Below, in pieces: positions 1-8,025 of a DNA stretch of 64,000 nt; position 1 is the stretch's first letter; each line of letters begins with the position of its first letter. Source of the stretch: Bradyrhizobium murdochi (lineage in GTDB: Bacteria; Pseudomonadota; Alphaproteobacteria; Rhizobiales; Xanthobacteraceae); NCBI RefSeq assembly GCF_000472965.1, contig NZ_KI421483.1, positions 210,702-274,701 on the forward strand, read 5' to 3'. Made by a program: the position numbers and the translations under genes. A model generated the notes under the pieces. The model searched no databases. It was not told the DNA's origin and saw nothing but the letters and a program-made list of their open reading frames with translations.

Positions 1-1
1 C

Positions 2-439
2 GCCTATCATCTGAGCTGGGTCCTGTTGCTCGCGATGCTCGCGGCCATCGCCGCGGTCAGTATCGCGACGCCGTTCCTCCATATACAGTACACCGAGCGC
101 TGGTTCGCCTGGCCGAACGTCCTCATGACGGCACAGGTACCGATTTCGGTTGCTGTAGTCACCGCCCTGTTGCTGCGCAGTCTCGCCAACAAATACGACT
201 ACCAGCCGTTCTTCCTGACGCTGGCGTTGTTCGCGCTGTCCTATGCCGGCCTCGGCATCAGCATGTATCCCTATATCGTGCCGCAGAGCATCACGATCTG
301 GCAGGCGGCGGCGCCGGAAAACAGCCAGCTCTTCATGCTGGTCGGCGTCGCCGGGCTGATCCCGCTGATCCTCGGCTATACCGCCTGGGCCTATTGGGTG
401 TTCCGCGGCAAGGTCAAACCCGAGAGTGGATACCATTGA
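2..439 (+). CDS. cydB: Cytochrome bd ubiquinol oxidase subunit II (3' part)
   Basis: The frame is open from the window edge, so only the C-terminal 145 residues are present. CydB is the second membrane subunit of the cytochrome bd (or cyanide-insensitive CioB-type) quinol oxidase, which reduces O2 without pumping protons. The visible part has three to four hydrophobic segments and the family hallmark SMYPYIVP followed by TIWQAAAP, ending in a segment with AYWVFRGKV. The stop overlaps the TTG start of the next small gene, as expected for a cyd/cio operon whose cydA lies upstream. Assignment to the family is secure; bd versus Cio subtype cannot be decided from this end. Confidence 0.93.
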   Translation, partial: AYHLSWVLLLAMLAAIAAVSIATPFLHIQYTERWFAWPNVLMTAQVPISVAVVTALLLRSLANKYDYQPFFLTLALFALSYAGLGISMYPYIVPQSITIWQAAAPENSQLFMLVGVAGLIPLILGYTAWAYWVFRGKVKPESGYH

Positions 440-567
440 AGCCCAACGAGCGGTCCCCCCGTCCTCTCATGCAGCGCCTGCTGTGGTTTGCCGCGCTATG
501 GCTCGGCGGCGTCGGCACCGTCGCGCTGATTTCGTTTTTGCTGCGGCTCTGGATCGCGCCGAAATAA
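436..567 (+). CDS. DUF2474 small membrane peptide of the cyd operon
   Basis: A 43-residue frame begins at a TTG that overlaps the cydB stop; an in-frame ATG at 469 would give 32 residues. It holds one hydrophobic helix (LLWFAALWLGGVGTVALISF) with basic flanks, as in DUF2474 peptides that commonly follow cydB/cioB. Such peptides resemble CydX, which stabilises the bd oxidase, but that role is inference here. The overlap suggests translational coupling to cydB. Confidence 0.75.
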   Translation: MKPNERSPRPLMQRLLWFAALWLGGVGTVALISFLLRLWIAPK

Positions 568-743
568 GGCAGGCGGGATATCCCATGAATTTGGTGGACG
601 ACGAAAATGGACGACATTTCAGTCACGTATCCGCCGCATTCGCCCTAAACTTGCCATCAAGCCAGCCCTGAGATTTGATGGTTCCGCTGATTTGCCAAAG
701 CGCCAACCATTTGGCCGCCGCGCCAACAAGGAGAATTTCTGCG

Positions 744-1343
744 ATGAAAAAATTTCGGCACCTGATCTGGATGGCGATCGCCGCCGGCGGTCTGATCCTT
801 TCGGCCTCTCAGAGCCAGGCGCAGATGCGGCAGCCCGATGTCGGCGACCAGCCCGGCCTGCTTCCCGACGAATCCGTCGAGCTGGATCCGCAGTTCAGGA
901 AGACCGCGGTGCTCTATCGCACCAACGAACCGCCGGGCACCATCATCATCTCGACGCAGGATCGCCACCTCTATCTGGTGCAGGGCAATGGCCGCGCGTT
1001 GCGTTACGGCATCGGCGTTGGCCGCGAAGGATTTCAATGGCAGGGGCTGCTCAATATCACCCGCAAGGCGGAATGGCCGGACTGGACGCCGCCACCGGAG
1101 ATGATCGCGCGCCAGCCCTATCTGCCGCGCTTCATGGCCGGCGGCCCTGGCAACCCGCTCGGCGCGCGCGCGATGTATCTCGGCACCACTGTCTACCGTA
1201 TCCACGGCACCAACCGGCCCGACACCATCGGCACCGCCGTCTCCTCCGGCTGCTTCCGGCTGGTCAATGCCGACGTCGCCGATCTCTATGAGCGCGTGCC
1301 CGTGGGCACCAAGGTGATCGTGCGGCAGAAGCCGGAGCTTTAA
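744..1343 (+). CDS. L,D-transpeptidase (ErfK/YbiS/YcfS/YnhG family)
   Basis: The 199-residue protein has an N-terminal signal peptide (about residues 1-27) and a YkuD-type domain from about residue 66 to 195. The catalytic motif is visible as HGTN (His154) and SSGCFRL (Cys170). These enzymes use the Cys to make 3-3 crosslinks in peptidoglycan or attach proteins to it in the periplasm. The start is chosen at the ATG after AAGGAG (728-733), which also gives a clean signal peptide; an upstream in-frame ATG at 675 lacks both. It stands alone between the cyd operon and a binding-protein gene. Confidence 0.9.
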   Translation: MKKFRHLIWMAIAAGGLILSASQSQAQMRQPDVGDQPGLLPDESVELDPQFRKTAVLYRTNEPPGTIIISTQDRHLYLVQGNGRALRYGIGVGREGFQWQGLLNITRKAEWPDWTPPPEMIARQPYLPRFMAGGPGNPLGARAMYLGTTVYRIHGTNRPDTIGTAVSSGCFRLVNADVADLYERVPVGTKVIVRQKPEL

Positions 1344-1397
1344 TTGCGACGCCGCTTCTCCCGCCGATCCATTCCTCCCACTTAGTGAGTTCAAAAA

Positions 1398-2438
1398 ATG
1401 CTACGGACATTTCGAGGCGGCCTCCTCATTGGGCTGGCTGTCGCAATCGCGATTGCGGCTGGCGCGATCACCTATGAGCGTTACGACACCAAGACACTGA
1501 AGCGGACCATCCGCCGCGGCGAAGTGCTGTGCGGCGTCAACAAGGGCCTGCCCGGCTTCTCGATCCCCGACGACAAGGGCGACTGGACCGGATTCGACGT
1601 CGATTTCTGCCGCGCAGTGGCCGCGGCGATCTTCGATGATCCCAAGAAGGCGAAGTTCGTAGCGCTGGATGCCAACGAGCGCTTCAAGGAGCTGCAGAGC
1701 CGCAAGGTCGACATCCTCTCGCGCAACACGACCTGGAGCATGTCCCGCGAGAGCAACTACGCCCTCTATTTCCCGGCGGTCGCCTATTATGACGGCCAGG
1801 GCTTCATGCTGCCGCGCTCGCGCAACATCGATTCCGCGCTGGACCTCAACAACAGCAAGGTTTGCGTGCAGGAGGGGACGACGACGGTGCTCAATGTCGC
1901 CGACCATTTCCGTGCCAACAACATGAAGTATACCGAGGTCAAGTTTCCCAAGCTGGAAGACGTGCTCAAGGCTTATGAGGGCGGCAAGTGCGACACCTTC
2001 ACCGCCGACGTTTCTCAGCTCTACGCGCTTCGCTTGAACCTGATCCAGCCGAGCGATCACGTCATCCTGCCCGACGTCATCTCCAAGGAGCCGCTCGCGC
2101 CCGTGGTGCGCCAGCGCGATGACGACTGGATGATGCTCGTGAAGTGGACGCTGTATGCAATGATCAACGCCGAGGAACTCGGCATCACCTCGAAGAACAT
2201 CGACGAGGCGCTGAAGTCGAAGAAGCCCGACGTGATGCGGTTGGTCGGCACCGAAGGCGCCTATGGCGAAGATCTCGGCCTCCCGAAGGACTGGGCCGCC
2301 CGTATCATCCGCCACGTCGGCAATTACGGCGAGATGTACGACCGCAATGTCGGCGAGGGATCGAAGCTGAAGATCCCGCGCGGCCTGAATTCGCTGTGGA
2401 GCAACGGCGGGATTCAGTACGCCCCGCCGATACGGTAG
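1398..2438 (+). CDS. Amino-acid ABC transporter substrate-binding protein (AapJ-like)
   Basis: A 346-residue family-3 extracellular solute-binding protein with an N-terminal hydrophobic anchor or signal (residues 6-26). The start of the domain, with GEVLCGVNKGLPGF and GFDVDFCRAVAAAIF, and the stretch DILSRNTTWS match general L-amino-acid binding proteins such as AapJ. It would bind amino acids in the periplasm for an ABC importer, but no permease or ATPase gene lies next to it, so it is an orphan binding protein here. Length fits the family (about 340). Substrate specificity cannot be read. Confidence 0.88.
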   Translation: MLRTFRGGLLIGLAVAIAIAAGAITYERYDTKTLKRTIRRGEVLCGVNKGLPGFSIPDDKGDWTGFDVDFCRAVAAAIFDDPKKAKFVALDANERFKELQSRKVDILSRNTTWSMSRESNYALYFPAVAYYDGQGFMLPRSRNIDSALDLNNSKVCVQEGTTTVLNVADHFRANNMKYTEVKFPKLEDVLKAYEGGKCDTFTADVSQLYALRLNLIQPSDHVILPDVISKEPLAPVVRQRDDDWMMLVKWTLYAMINAEELGITSKNIDEALKSKKPDVMRLVGTEGAYGEDLGLPKDWAARIIRHVGNYGEMYDRNVGEGSKLKIPRGLNSLWSNGGIQYAPPIR

Positions 2439-2447
2439 ATGTCTCCG

Positions 2448-2532
2448 CCGTCATTGCGAGGAGCGAAGCGACGAAGCAATCCATACCGCGACCGCGGCCC
2501 CATGGATTGCTTCGCTTCGCTCGCAATGACGG
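2448..2532. repeat. Palindromic intergenic repeat, family D (long form)
   Basis: The element opens with CCGTCATTGCGAG and closes with CTCGCAATGACGG, and the inner arms GAAGCAATCCAT and ATGGATTGCTTC also pair, so most of it folds into one hairpin. It begins 9 nt after the stop of the binding-protein gene. The same outer arms occur as a minimal hairpin at 21061-21085. Repeats of this kind are common between genes in Bradyrhizobium genomes. Confidence 0.8.
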
Positions 2533-2560
2533 CGCTTTGTGACGAGCCACCACCGCCTCC

Positions 2561-2663
2561 CCTCATCCTGAGGAGCGCGCATAGCGCGCGTCTCGAAGGA
2601 TGTGGCCCCCGTGGTGGCCTCATGGTTCGAGACGCCGCTTTCGCGGCTCCTCACCATGAGGGT
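2561..2663. repeat. Palindromic intergenic repeat, family E
   Basis: A stretch opening with CCTCATCCTGAGGAGC and closing with GGCTCCTCACCATGAGGG. Inner pairs include GCGCGCATAGCGCGC and GGTTCGAGACG facing CGTCTCGAAGGA. It lies between two convergent genes and ends 7 nt from the stop of the acyl-CoA dehydrogenase gene. Only one copy is in this window. Confidence 0.6.
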
Positions 2664-2670
2664 ATAAAAA

Positions 2671-3810
2671 TCAATACCCCTTCATCCGCGCCAACTGATC
2701 GGCGTGGTAATTGCTGTCGCCGAACAATTCCTGGCAGACGCGGGCGCGCTTCATGAAGAAGCCGATGTCGAACTGGTCGGTCATGCCCATGCCGCCGTGC
2801 ATCTGCACGCCTTCCTGCACTGCCAGCGTCGCCGTGGCGCCGGCGCGTGCCTTGGCGACCGCGACCGCGGCGCCAGCGTGCTCGAAATCGCCGTCGAGGG
2901 TCTGCAACGCCTTCAGAACGGCCGCGCGGGTGATCTCGATATCAACATAGAGCTGGGAGGCGCGGTGCTGCAGCGCCTGGAATTCGCCGATCAATTTGCC
3001 GAACTGCTTGCGCTCCTTCAGATACGTGACGGTGCGGCCGAACACTTCTTCGCTCAAGCCCACCATTTCGGAAGCTACCGCGCCGCGGCCGATATTGAGC
3101 ACGCCCTCCAATAACGCGCCGCCCTGGTCGACCTCGCCGAGCACCTGATCGGCATCGACTTCAACGCTGCTGAACTCGATCCGCGCCGCGTTATGCGCAT
3201 CGACCATCACCGTGCGTTCGATCGCAATTCCCTTGGCTTTTGGATCGACCAGGAACAGCGTCAGCCCATTGCGTTCGCCGGCCGCGCCGCCGGTGCGTGC
3301 CGCGACGATCAGGAGATCGGCGGTGTGGCCGTCGACCACGAGCGCCTTGGCGCCGTTCAGCTTGAAGCCGTTGCCGGAGCGCACCGCCTGCAAATTGATC
3401 TGCAGCGGGCGATGTTTTGCGCCTTCGTCGATCGCGAGCGCCGCCAGCAGCGATCCGTCGGCAATCTTGGGCAGATGTGCAGACTTTTGCGCGTCACTTC
3501 CACCGCGCAACAGCGCCGATACCGCCAGCACCGCGGTCGACAGGAACGGCGACGGCATCAAGGTGCGGCCGATTTCCTCCATGACGATGCCGGCCTCAAC
3601 GCAGCCGAGCCCGCTGCCGCCGAAATTTTCGGGCACCAGCAGGCCGGAAAAGCCCATCTCGGCAAACGCCTTCCAGAGCTCACGGGAAAAACCCGTCTCG
3701 TCCTTGCTGTCGCGCAAGCTGCGCAGATGCGACACCGGCGCCTTGTCGCTGATAAGGCCGCGCGCGCTGTCGCGCAGCATGGATTGTTCTTCGGTGAGGA
3801 CGAGGGGCAT
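2671..3810 (-). CDS. Acyl-CoA dehydrogenase
   Basis: A 379-residue flavoprotein with the usual three parts: an N-terminal helical domain (FGGSGLGCVEAG), a middle beta domain and a C-terminal helical domain containing ERKQFGKLIGEFQALQH and the late motif MHGGMGMTDQFDIGFF. It would oxidise an acyl-CoA to the 2,3-enoyl-CoA with FAD. The second acyl-CoA dehydrogenase gene lies just upstream on the same strand, separated by a palindromic repeat; paired genes of this kind (for example pimeloyl-CoA dehydrogenase large and small subunits) can form one heteromeric enzyme, which is inference here. Substrate unknown. Confidence 0.88.
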   Translation of the reverse strand: MPLVLTEEQSMLRDSARGLISDKAPVSHLRSLRDSKDETGFSRELWKAFAEMGFSGLLVPENFGGSGLGCVEAGIVMEEIGRTLMPSPFLSTAVLAVSALLRGGSDAQKSAHLPKIADGSLLAALAIDEGAKHRPLQINLQAVRSGNGFKLNGAKALVVDGHTADLLIVAARTGGAAGERNGLTLFLVDPKAKGIAIERTVMVDAHNAARIEFSSVEVDADQVLGEVDQGGALLEGVLNIGRGAVASEMVGLSEEVFGRTVTYLKERKQFGKLIGEFQALQHRASQLYVDIEITRAAVLKALQTLDGDFEHAGAAVAVAKARAGATATLAVQEGVQMHGGMGMTDQFDIGFFMKRARVCQELFGDSNYHADQLARMKGY

Positions 3811-3855
3811 AGGGAAATTCCGGTTCAGAAACTATCGAATGTGCATGGTTGAGGT

Positions 3856-3939
3856 CGTCATTCCGGGGCGATGCGAAAGCATCGAACCCGGAATCTCGAG
3901 GTTCCGGGTTCGACGCTTCGCGCCGCCCCGGAACGACGG
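3856..3939. repeat. Palindromic repeat, family A copy 1
   Basis: It starts CGTCATTCCGGGGC and ends GCCCCGGAACGACG. Inside are a stem GCGATGC-GAAA-GCATCG and a second stem CCCGGAATCTCGAGGTTCCGGG. Sister copies lie at 59332, 61266 and 63218. It sits between two minus-strand acyl-CoA dehydrogenase genes, 10 nt beyond the stop of the upstream one. Confidence 0.85.
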
Positions 3940-3949
3940 TAAGCGAAAC

Positions 3950-5134
3950 TCACGCCCCCGGCAGATCGAGGATGCGCTTGGCGACGATGCCGAGCATCAC
4001 CTCCGATGTGCCGCCCTCGATCGAGTTGGCCTTGGTGCGCAGCCAGGCGCGCGGGCGGGCGCCGCCTTTCGAGCGCTCGCTTTCCCATTCCAGCGCATCG
4101 ATGCCGACGGCCGACATCAGGATTTCGTGGCGACGCTTGTTGAGCTCGGTGCCGTAATATTTCATCGCCGAGGAGAACGCCGGATGCGATTGCCCGGCTT
4201 TCGCGAGATCAACGGCGCGCTCAGCCACGGCCGCAAACGCCGCCTCGTCGATGTCGAACGCCGCAATCTGGCCGCGCAGCACGGCATCGTCGAGCCGGCC
4301 GAAATCATCGCTGCCGACGGAGTCGGCTGCGACCTGTCCGAGCGGACGGCCGATGCCGCGCTCTCCAGTGCCCGAGATCATCGCGCGCTCATGCTGCAGC
4401 AGATATTTTGCAACATCCCAGCCGCGGTTGACCTGGCCGACCACATGCGATTTCGGCACCCGCACATTGTCGAAGAAGGTTTCGCAGAACGGCGAATAAC
4501 CGGAGATCAGCAAGATCGGCTTGGTCGACACGCCCTTCGAGGCCATGTCGAACAGGATGAAGCTGATGCCGTCATGCTTCTTCGCGGTGGGATCGGTGCG
4601 CACTAGGCAGAAAATCCAGTCGGCGTAGTTCGCATACGACGTCCAGATCTTTTGGCCGTTGATGATGTAATCGTCGCCGTCGCTTTCGGCGCGGGTCTGC
4701 AGCGAGGCGAGGTCCGATCCGGCGTTCGGCTCGGAATAGCCCTGGCACCAGCGGATCAGGCCGGCGGCGATCTTTGGCAAGTGCTCTTTCTTCTGCGCCT
4801 CGGTGCCGTATTTCAGCAGCGCCGGCCCAAGCATCCAGATGCCGAAGCTCGATAGCGGCGAGCGCGCGCCCATCGCCGCCATTTCTTCACGCAGCACCTT
4901 GTGCTCGGCGGGCTCCAGCCCTCCGCCACCATATTCCTTCGGCCAGTCCGGCACGGTCCAGCCCTTGTCGCGCATGCGCTCAAACCAGATGCGCTGCGGC
5001 TCGGAGGAGAATTTGGCGTTGCGACCGCCCCAGTAGGTATCGCTTTCGGAGGTCATCGGCCGTCGCATTTCCGGCGGACAATTGGCTTCCAGCCAGGCGC
5101 GGGTTTCACGGCGGAATGTTTCCAGATCGGACAT
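3950..5134 (-). CDS. Acyl-CoA dehydrogenase
   Basis: The 394-residue protein shows the acyl-CoA dehydrogenase pattern: YSEPNAGSDLASLQT around the flavin-binding region, IINGQKIWTSYANYADW, and a C-terminal EGGTSEVMLGIVAKRILDLPG. It oxidises an unknown acyl-CoA to the enoyl-CoA. An ATG five codons upstream (5149) is also possible; the chosen start has GGAAG about 6 nt before it. It precedes a second, more divergent dehydrogenase at 2671-3810 on the same strand, so the two may work together. Confidence 0.88.
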   Translation of the reverse strand: MSDLETFRRETRAWLEANCPPEMRRPMTSESDTYWGGRNAKFSSEPQRIWFERMRDKGWTVPDWPKEYGGGGLEPAEHKVLREEMAAMGARSPLSSFGIWMLGPALLKYGTEAQKKEHLPKIAAGLIRWCQGYSEPNAGSDLASLQTRAESDGDDYIINGQKIWTSYANYADWIFCLVRTDPTAKKHDGISFILFDMASKGVSTKPILLISGYSPFCETFFDNVRVPKSHVVGQVNRGWDVAKYLLQHERAMISGTGERGIGRPLGQVAADSVGSDDFGRLDDAVLRGQIAAFDIDEAAFAAVAERAVDLAKAGQSHPAFSSAMKYYGTELNKRRHEILMSAVGIDALEWESERSKGGARPRAWLRTKANSIEGGTSEVMLGIVAKRILDLPGA

Positions 5135-5296
5135 ATCAGGCGCTTCCATGTGGGATGTTTGGAAGCGACCTTAGTCCTCGCGTTGCGGAATTCAATATAT
5201 GTCTGACATCAGCCCATGCTGCTCTGGCGGTGGTCACGCTGCCTGATCGGGTGTATGCGCAAAGCGGTAGCGATTGAAAAACAAGAGGAAACCGGC

Positions 5297-5842
5297 ATGC
5301 GGCTGAAGTTGCTTTCGCCTGGCGAAATGAGCGCCGACCAGAAAGAAACCTACGACGAGGCCATCGCCGGCAAGCGCGGCGCCCCGCCGGCGCCGATGAT
5401 GGCCTGGCTCAACAGCCCGGAGATGGCGCGGCACGCCACGCGGCTTGGCGAGCAGCTCCGTTTCAACACGATGTTTCCGGCAAAGCTTTCCGAAATTGCC
5501 ATTCTCGTCACCGCGCGGCACTGGACCTCGCATTACGAATGGTATGCGCACAAGCGCCTGGCGCTGAAGGGCGGCATGGACCCGAAAATCATCGAGGACA
5601 TCCGCGACCGCCGCACGCCCGTCTTCGATGACCCCAAGGGCCGGATGATCTATGATCTCGCCAAGTCGCTGCATGAGGGCCACGGCGTGTCGCAGGGACT
5701 GTACGATGAGGCGGTGAAGGTGCTCACCGTGCGTGGCGTTGTCGAGGTCATTGGATTGTGCGGCTACTACACGATGGTCTCGATGACGCTGAACACGTTC
5801 GAGTTCGGGCTGCCGGACGGCGAGGTATCGGATCTTGTGTGA
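5297..5842 (+). CDS. Carboxymuconolactone decarboxylase (CMD) family protein
   Basis: A 181-residue protein with the alpha-helical AhpD/CMD fold. The core helix reads EIAILVTARHWTSHYEWYAH and lacks the CxxC pair of AhpD-type peroxidases, so it is closer to the decarboxylase-type branch. Members act on ring-cleavage products or have unknown roles. The ATG at 5297 is chosen because GAGGA lies 8 nt upstream; longer in-frame starts at 5216 and 5255 add low-complexity sequence not expected in the family. It is divergent from the acyl-CoA dehydrogenase at 3950-5134. The true reaction is unknown. Confidence 0.8.
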   Translation: MRLKLLSPGEMSADQKETYDEAIAGKRGAPPAPMMAWLNSPEMARHATRLGEQLRFNTMFPAKLSEIAILVTARHWTSHYEWYAHKRLALKGGMDPKIIEDIRDRRTPVFDDPKGRMIYDLAKSLHEGHGVSQGLYDEAVKVLTVRGVVEVIGLCGYYTMVSMTLNTFEFGLPDGEVSDLV

Positions 5843-6056
5843 TCTCTCCTCCCCCTCTCCCCGTTCTTCACGGGGAGAGGGTTGGGGTGAGGGGCTCCCT
5901 CCGCGAAACGTGACCTCCGATAGATCTGTACCCCCCTCACCCGGATTTTCCGCTTCGCGTAAAACATAGCCGAAGCCTACTTCGGCGTTCTTTATTGGAC
6001 AGCCGCCGAAGGCGGCCTACGCCTCTCCCCGCAAGCTGGGCGAGGTTGAGAACAAC
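5843..6056. repeat. Intergenic region with palindromic repeats, family I
   Basis: It begins with the hairpin CCTCTCCCCG-TTCTTCA-CGGGGAGAGG (about 5853-5880), just after the CMD gene stop. GGGGTGAGGGG (about 5884-5894) can pair with CCCTCACCC (about 5935-5943). Further on are GCCGAAG/CTTCGGC and GCCGCCGAAGGCGGC stems. No coding capacity was recognised. The first hairpin may also end transcription of the CMD gene. Confidence 0.6.
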
Positions 6057-6070
6057 ACGCGGAGAAGCAC

Positions 6071-6565
6071 ATGCCCTCACATCCACCCATCGTCGCCGGC
6101 ACGCGGATCGGGCATGTCCATCTCAAGGTCGCCGATCTCGAACGCGCGCTCGGCTTCTATTGCGGCGTGCTCGGCTTCGAGATGATGCAGCGGATGGGTT
6201 CTGGCGCGGCATTCATTTCGGCCGGCGGTTATCACCATCACATCGGCCTCAACACCTGGGAAAGCAAAGGCGGCCACCCACCGCCCCCGGGCACCACCGG
6301 CTTGTTTCACACCGCCATTCTCTATCCCACCCGCGCAGCGCTAGCGGATGCGCTGTATCGTGTGATCCAGGCCGGCATCGAACTCGACGGCGCCAGCGAC
6401 CACGGCGTCAGCGAGGCGCTCTATTTGCGCGACCCCGATCAGAACGGCGTCGAACTCTATCGCGACCGGCCAAAAGAAGAATGGCCCCGCGCACCCGACG
6501 GATCGCTCGCGATGTTCACCAAGCGGCTGGATCTGGAGGATCTGCTGCGGCAGCGGGAGGCGTAA
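6071..6565 (+). CDS. VOC family protein (glyoxalase/extradiol dioxygenase-like)
   Basis: The 164-residue protein has vicinal-oxygen-chelate beta-alpha-beta-beta-beta repeats. Putative metal ligands are His in GHVHLKV near the N-terminus, the histidine-rich YHHHIGLN, FHTAILYP at the start of the second module and Glu in DQNGVELYRD. It resembles catechol-2,3-dioxygenase-like (CatE) VOC proteins, but a single short chain could equally be a lyase or isomerase. The ATG is preceded by GCGGAGAAG. It may follow the CMD gene functionally (both families occur in aromatic degradation). Confidence 0.8.
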   Translation: MPSHPPIVAGTRIGHVHLKVADLERALGFYCGVLGFEMMQRMGSGAAFISAGGYHHHIGLNTWESKGGHPPPPGTTGLFHTAILYPTRAALADALYRVIQAGIELDGASDHGVSEALYLRDPDQNGVELYRDRPKEEWPRAPDGSLAMFTKRLDLEDLLRQREA

Positions 6566-6576
6566 GCCAATGCGAT

Positions 6577-7077
6577 TCACCGTAGCACCAGGTGCGTAAG
6601 CCAGCCGCCGGCATAGAGACCGCCGCCAAACACCGCATGCGTGACGAGACTGTGTAGTCGGGCGGCTGCCGGATGCGACGTGCGGCTCGCGGCAATGCCG
6701 AAACCCATGGCGGGCTGCATCACCAGGAACGGCGCGGCCACGCTGCCGATCCCGACCAACAGTGCCGGGCCGATCGTCGGATCGCGCGCCCAATCGAGGC
6801 CGAAGAACGCAAGCAGCATGCCGGCAAACACAATCCCGATCAGGTAATGCGCTGACCAGCCGATCAGTCGCTCGCCCCGCAGCGGCGGCGACGCGGCAAT
6901 CCGGTCGTGGCGCAAGCGCCCGCGTGCAAGGTGGCCGAGCCAGCGCCCTACCAGACCATAGTCCAGCGACGGAATGCCAAGCAGCCGCTGCCGGATCATC
7001 GTCCAGATGTCCATCACGACGGTTGCACCCGTCCCGATCAGAACCGCCGATGTCAGATAATTTGCCGCTTCAGTCAT
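6577..7077 (-). CDS. DUF2938 family membrane protein
   Basis: A 166-residue protein with four to five hydrophobic segments. It begins with a TM segment ending TVVMDIWTM, followed by GRWLGHLARGR, and has a central IGWSAHYLIGIVFAGM, all typical of DUF2938. The function of this family is unknown. The start codon overlaps the 3' end of the methyltransferase gene by 8 nt, so the two are co-transcribed from the MerR-type promoter at about 8000. Confidence is high for the family and nil for a biochemical role. Confidence 0.82.
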   Translation of the reverse strand: MTEAANYLTSAVLIGTGATVVMDIWTMIRQRLLGIPSLDYGLVGRWLGHLARGRLRHDRIAASPPLRGERLIGWSAHYLIGIVFAGMLLAFFGLDWARDPTIGPALLVGIGSVAAPFLVMQPAMGFGIAASRTSHPAAARLHSLVTHAVFGGGLYAGGWLTHLVLR

Positions 7078-7933
7078 GCATGGCCTCCGCTGGAGCCTGC
7101 GCTGCCACCATCCAGCACGCCGCGGTGAAGGAGACCGCTGGCCCGCGTATATAGGGCTCGAAGGCCATGCTGACGGTTTCGATCACCCGTGCACGAGTGC
7201 CTTCATCCGCCCCCTGAAGGAACAGGCCGACCGGTCCAAGCCAGCCGACGTAGCGGGCGAGTTCGGTCTTCTGAAAGCTGCAGACGATATCGATCGGCCG
7301 GATGTCGATCGCTGTCCAGCCACTCGCCGCCAAAATGGTCTCGATCCGGCGCTGGTCGGCGAAGGCGAACTGCCCCGGCCCTTCGGGTCGACGCGCGGGA
7401 AGGTCGGGCAGCAGCGGCTTTGCCGCCCGCTCGGCCGTTGTCATGAATGGATTTTCCGCCGCACCCCGCCAGGCAATGAAGCGCAGCCTCGCGTCAGGCC
7501 GTGCCGCCTGGCGCAGATTAGCGAACGCCTGCACGGGGTCGGCAAAGAACATGACCCCGAGACGCGAAATGATCATGTCGAAACTTGCGGGCGCGAAGGC
7601 GTGTGTTTGGGCGTCGGCGCAGATGAAACTTGCAGGTTGGCCGTCCAGCGCTGCTCGGGCGCGTGCCACGGCGATCATCGGTTCCGAGAGGTCGATGCCC
7701 GTGCAGTATCCCTTGGTACCGAGTGCCCGGGCGGCGGCGAGCGTCGTGGCACCCGTGCCGCAGCCGACGTCGAGCACGCAGCTCGCTGCGGCCTCGGACA
7801 CCACCTGGACCAGCAAATCCTCGAAGGGCCTGAACATCTCCTCGAGCACGTGCCGTGCCTCGACCCAGCCACGTCCGGCGGGGCCGTTCCATAATCTTGC
7901 CTGTTCGTCATCTGGCTGCTGCGCGACATTCAT
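7070..7933 (-). CDS. Class I SAM-dependent methyltransferase
   Basis: A 287-residue protein with the SAM-binding motif VLDVGCGTGATTLAAARALG (motif I) followed by YCTGIDLS (acidic residue for the ribose) and FDMIISRLGVMFF (motif IV/V). It resembles Methyltransf_11/25 proteins acting on small molecules; the substrate is unknown. It is transcribed away from a MerR-family regulator across a 92-bp gap that holds a 19-bp-spacer promoter, and it is translationally coupled to the DUF2938 gene. This arrangement suggests induction by whatever the MerR protein senses. Confidence 0.85.
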   Translation of the reverse strand: MNVAQQPDDEQARLWNGPAGRGWVEARHVLEEMFRPFEDLLVQVVSEAAASCVLDVGCGTGATTLAAARALGTKGYCTGIDLSEPMIAVARARAALDGQPASFICADAQTHAFAPASFDMIISRLGVMFFADPVQAFANLRQAARPDARLRFIAWRGAAENPFMTTAERAAKPLLPDLPARRPEGPGQFAFADQRRIETILAASGWTAIDIRPIDIVCSFQKTELARYVGWLGPVGLFLQGADEGTRARVIETVSMAFEPYIRGPAVSFTAACWMVAAQAPAEAMHD

Positions 7934-7991
7934 GATCTCTTCCTTTTGTTATCGCTGTTTCCTGCCTTGCCAAGTGGGCGCGGATGGCTGC

Positions 7992-8022
7992 ACTCTGCCA
8001 GTTCAAGTCAACTTGAGGTCAA
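7992..8022 (-). promoter_or_regulatory. MerR-type promoter with SoxR-box-like operator
   Basis: Read on the minus strand, TTGACC (8022-8017) is separated by 19 nt from CAGAGT (7997-7992). An over-long 19-bp spacer is the hallmark of promoters activated by MerR-family proteins. The spacer carries TCAAGTTGACTTGAAC, a near-perfect dyad matching 15 of 18 positions of the known SoxR box (CCTCAAGTTAACTTGAGG). It would drive the methyltransferase-DUF2938 pair. The same bases cover the translation start region of the regulator gene, which would allow autoregulation. Confidence 0.7.
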
Positions 8023-8025
8023 GGC

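Noticed and set aside
2448..2663. CRISPR-like array
   Set aside because: The repeats are inverted, not direct, and are of two unrelated families without regular spacers.
3212..4606. A 464-codon plus-strand frame across both acyl-CoA dehydrogenase genes
   Set aside because: It passes through a repeat and two clear antisense genes, with no recognisable domain.
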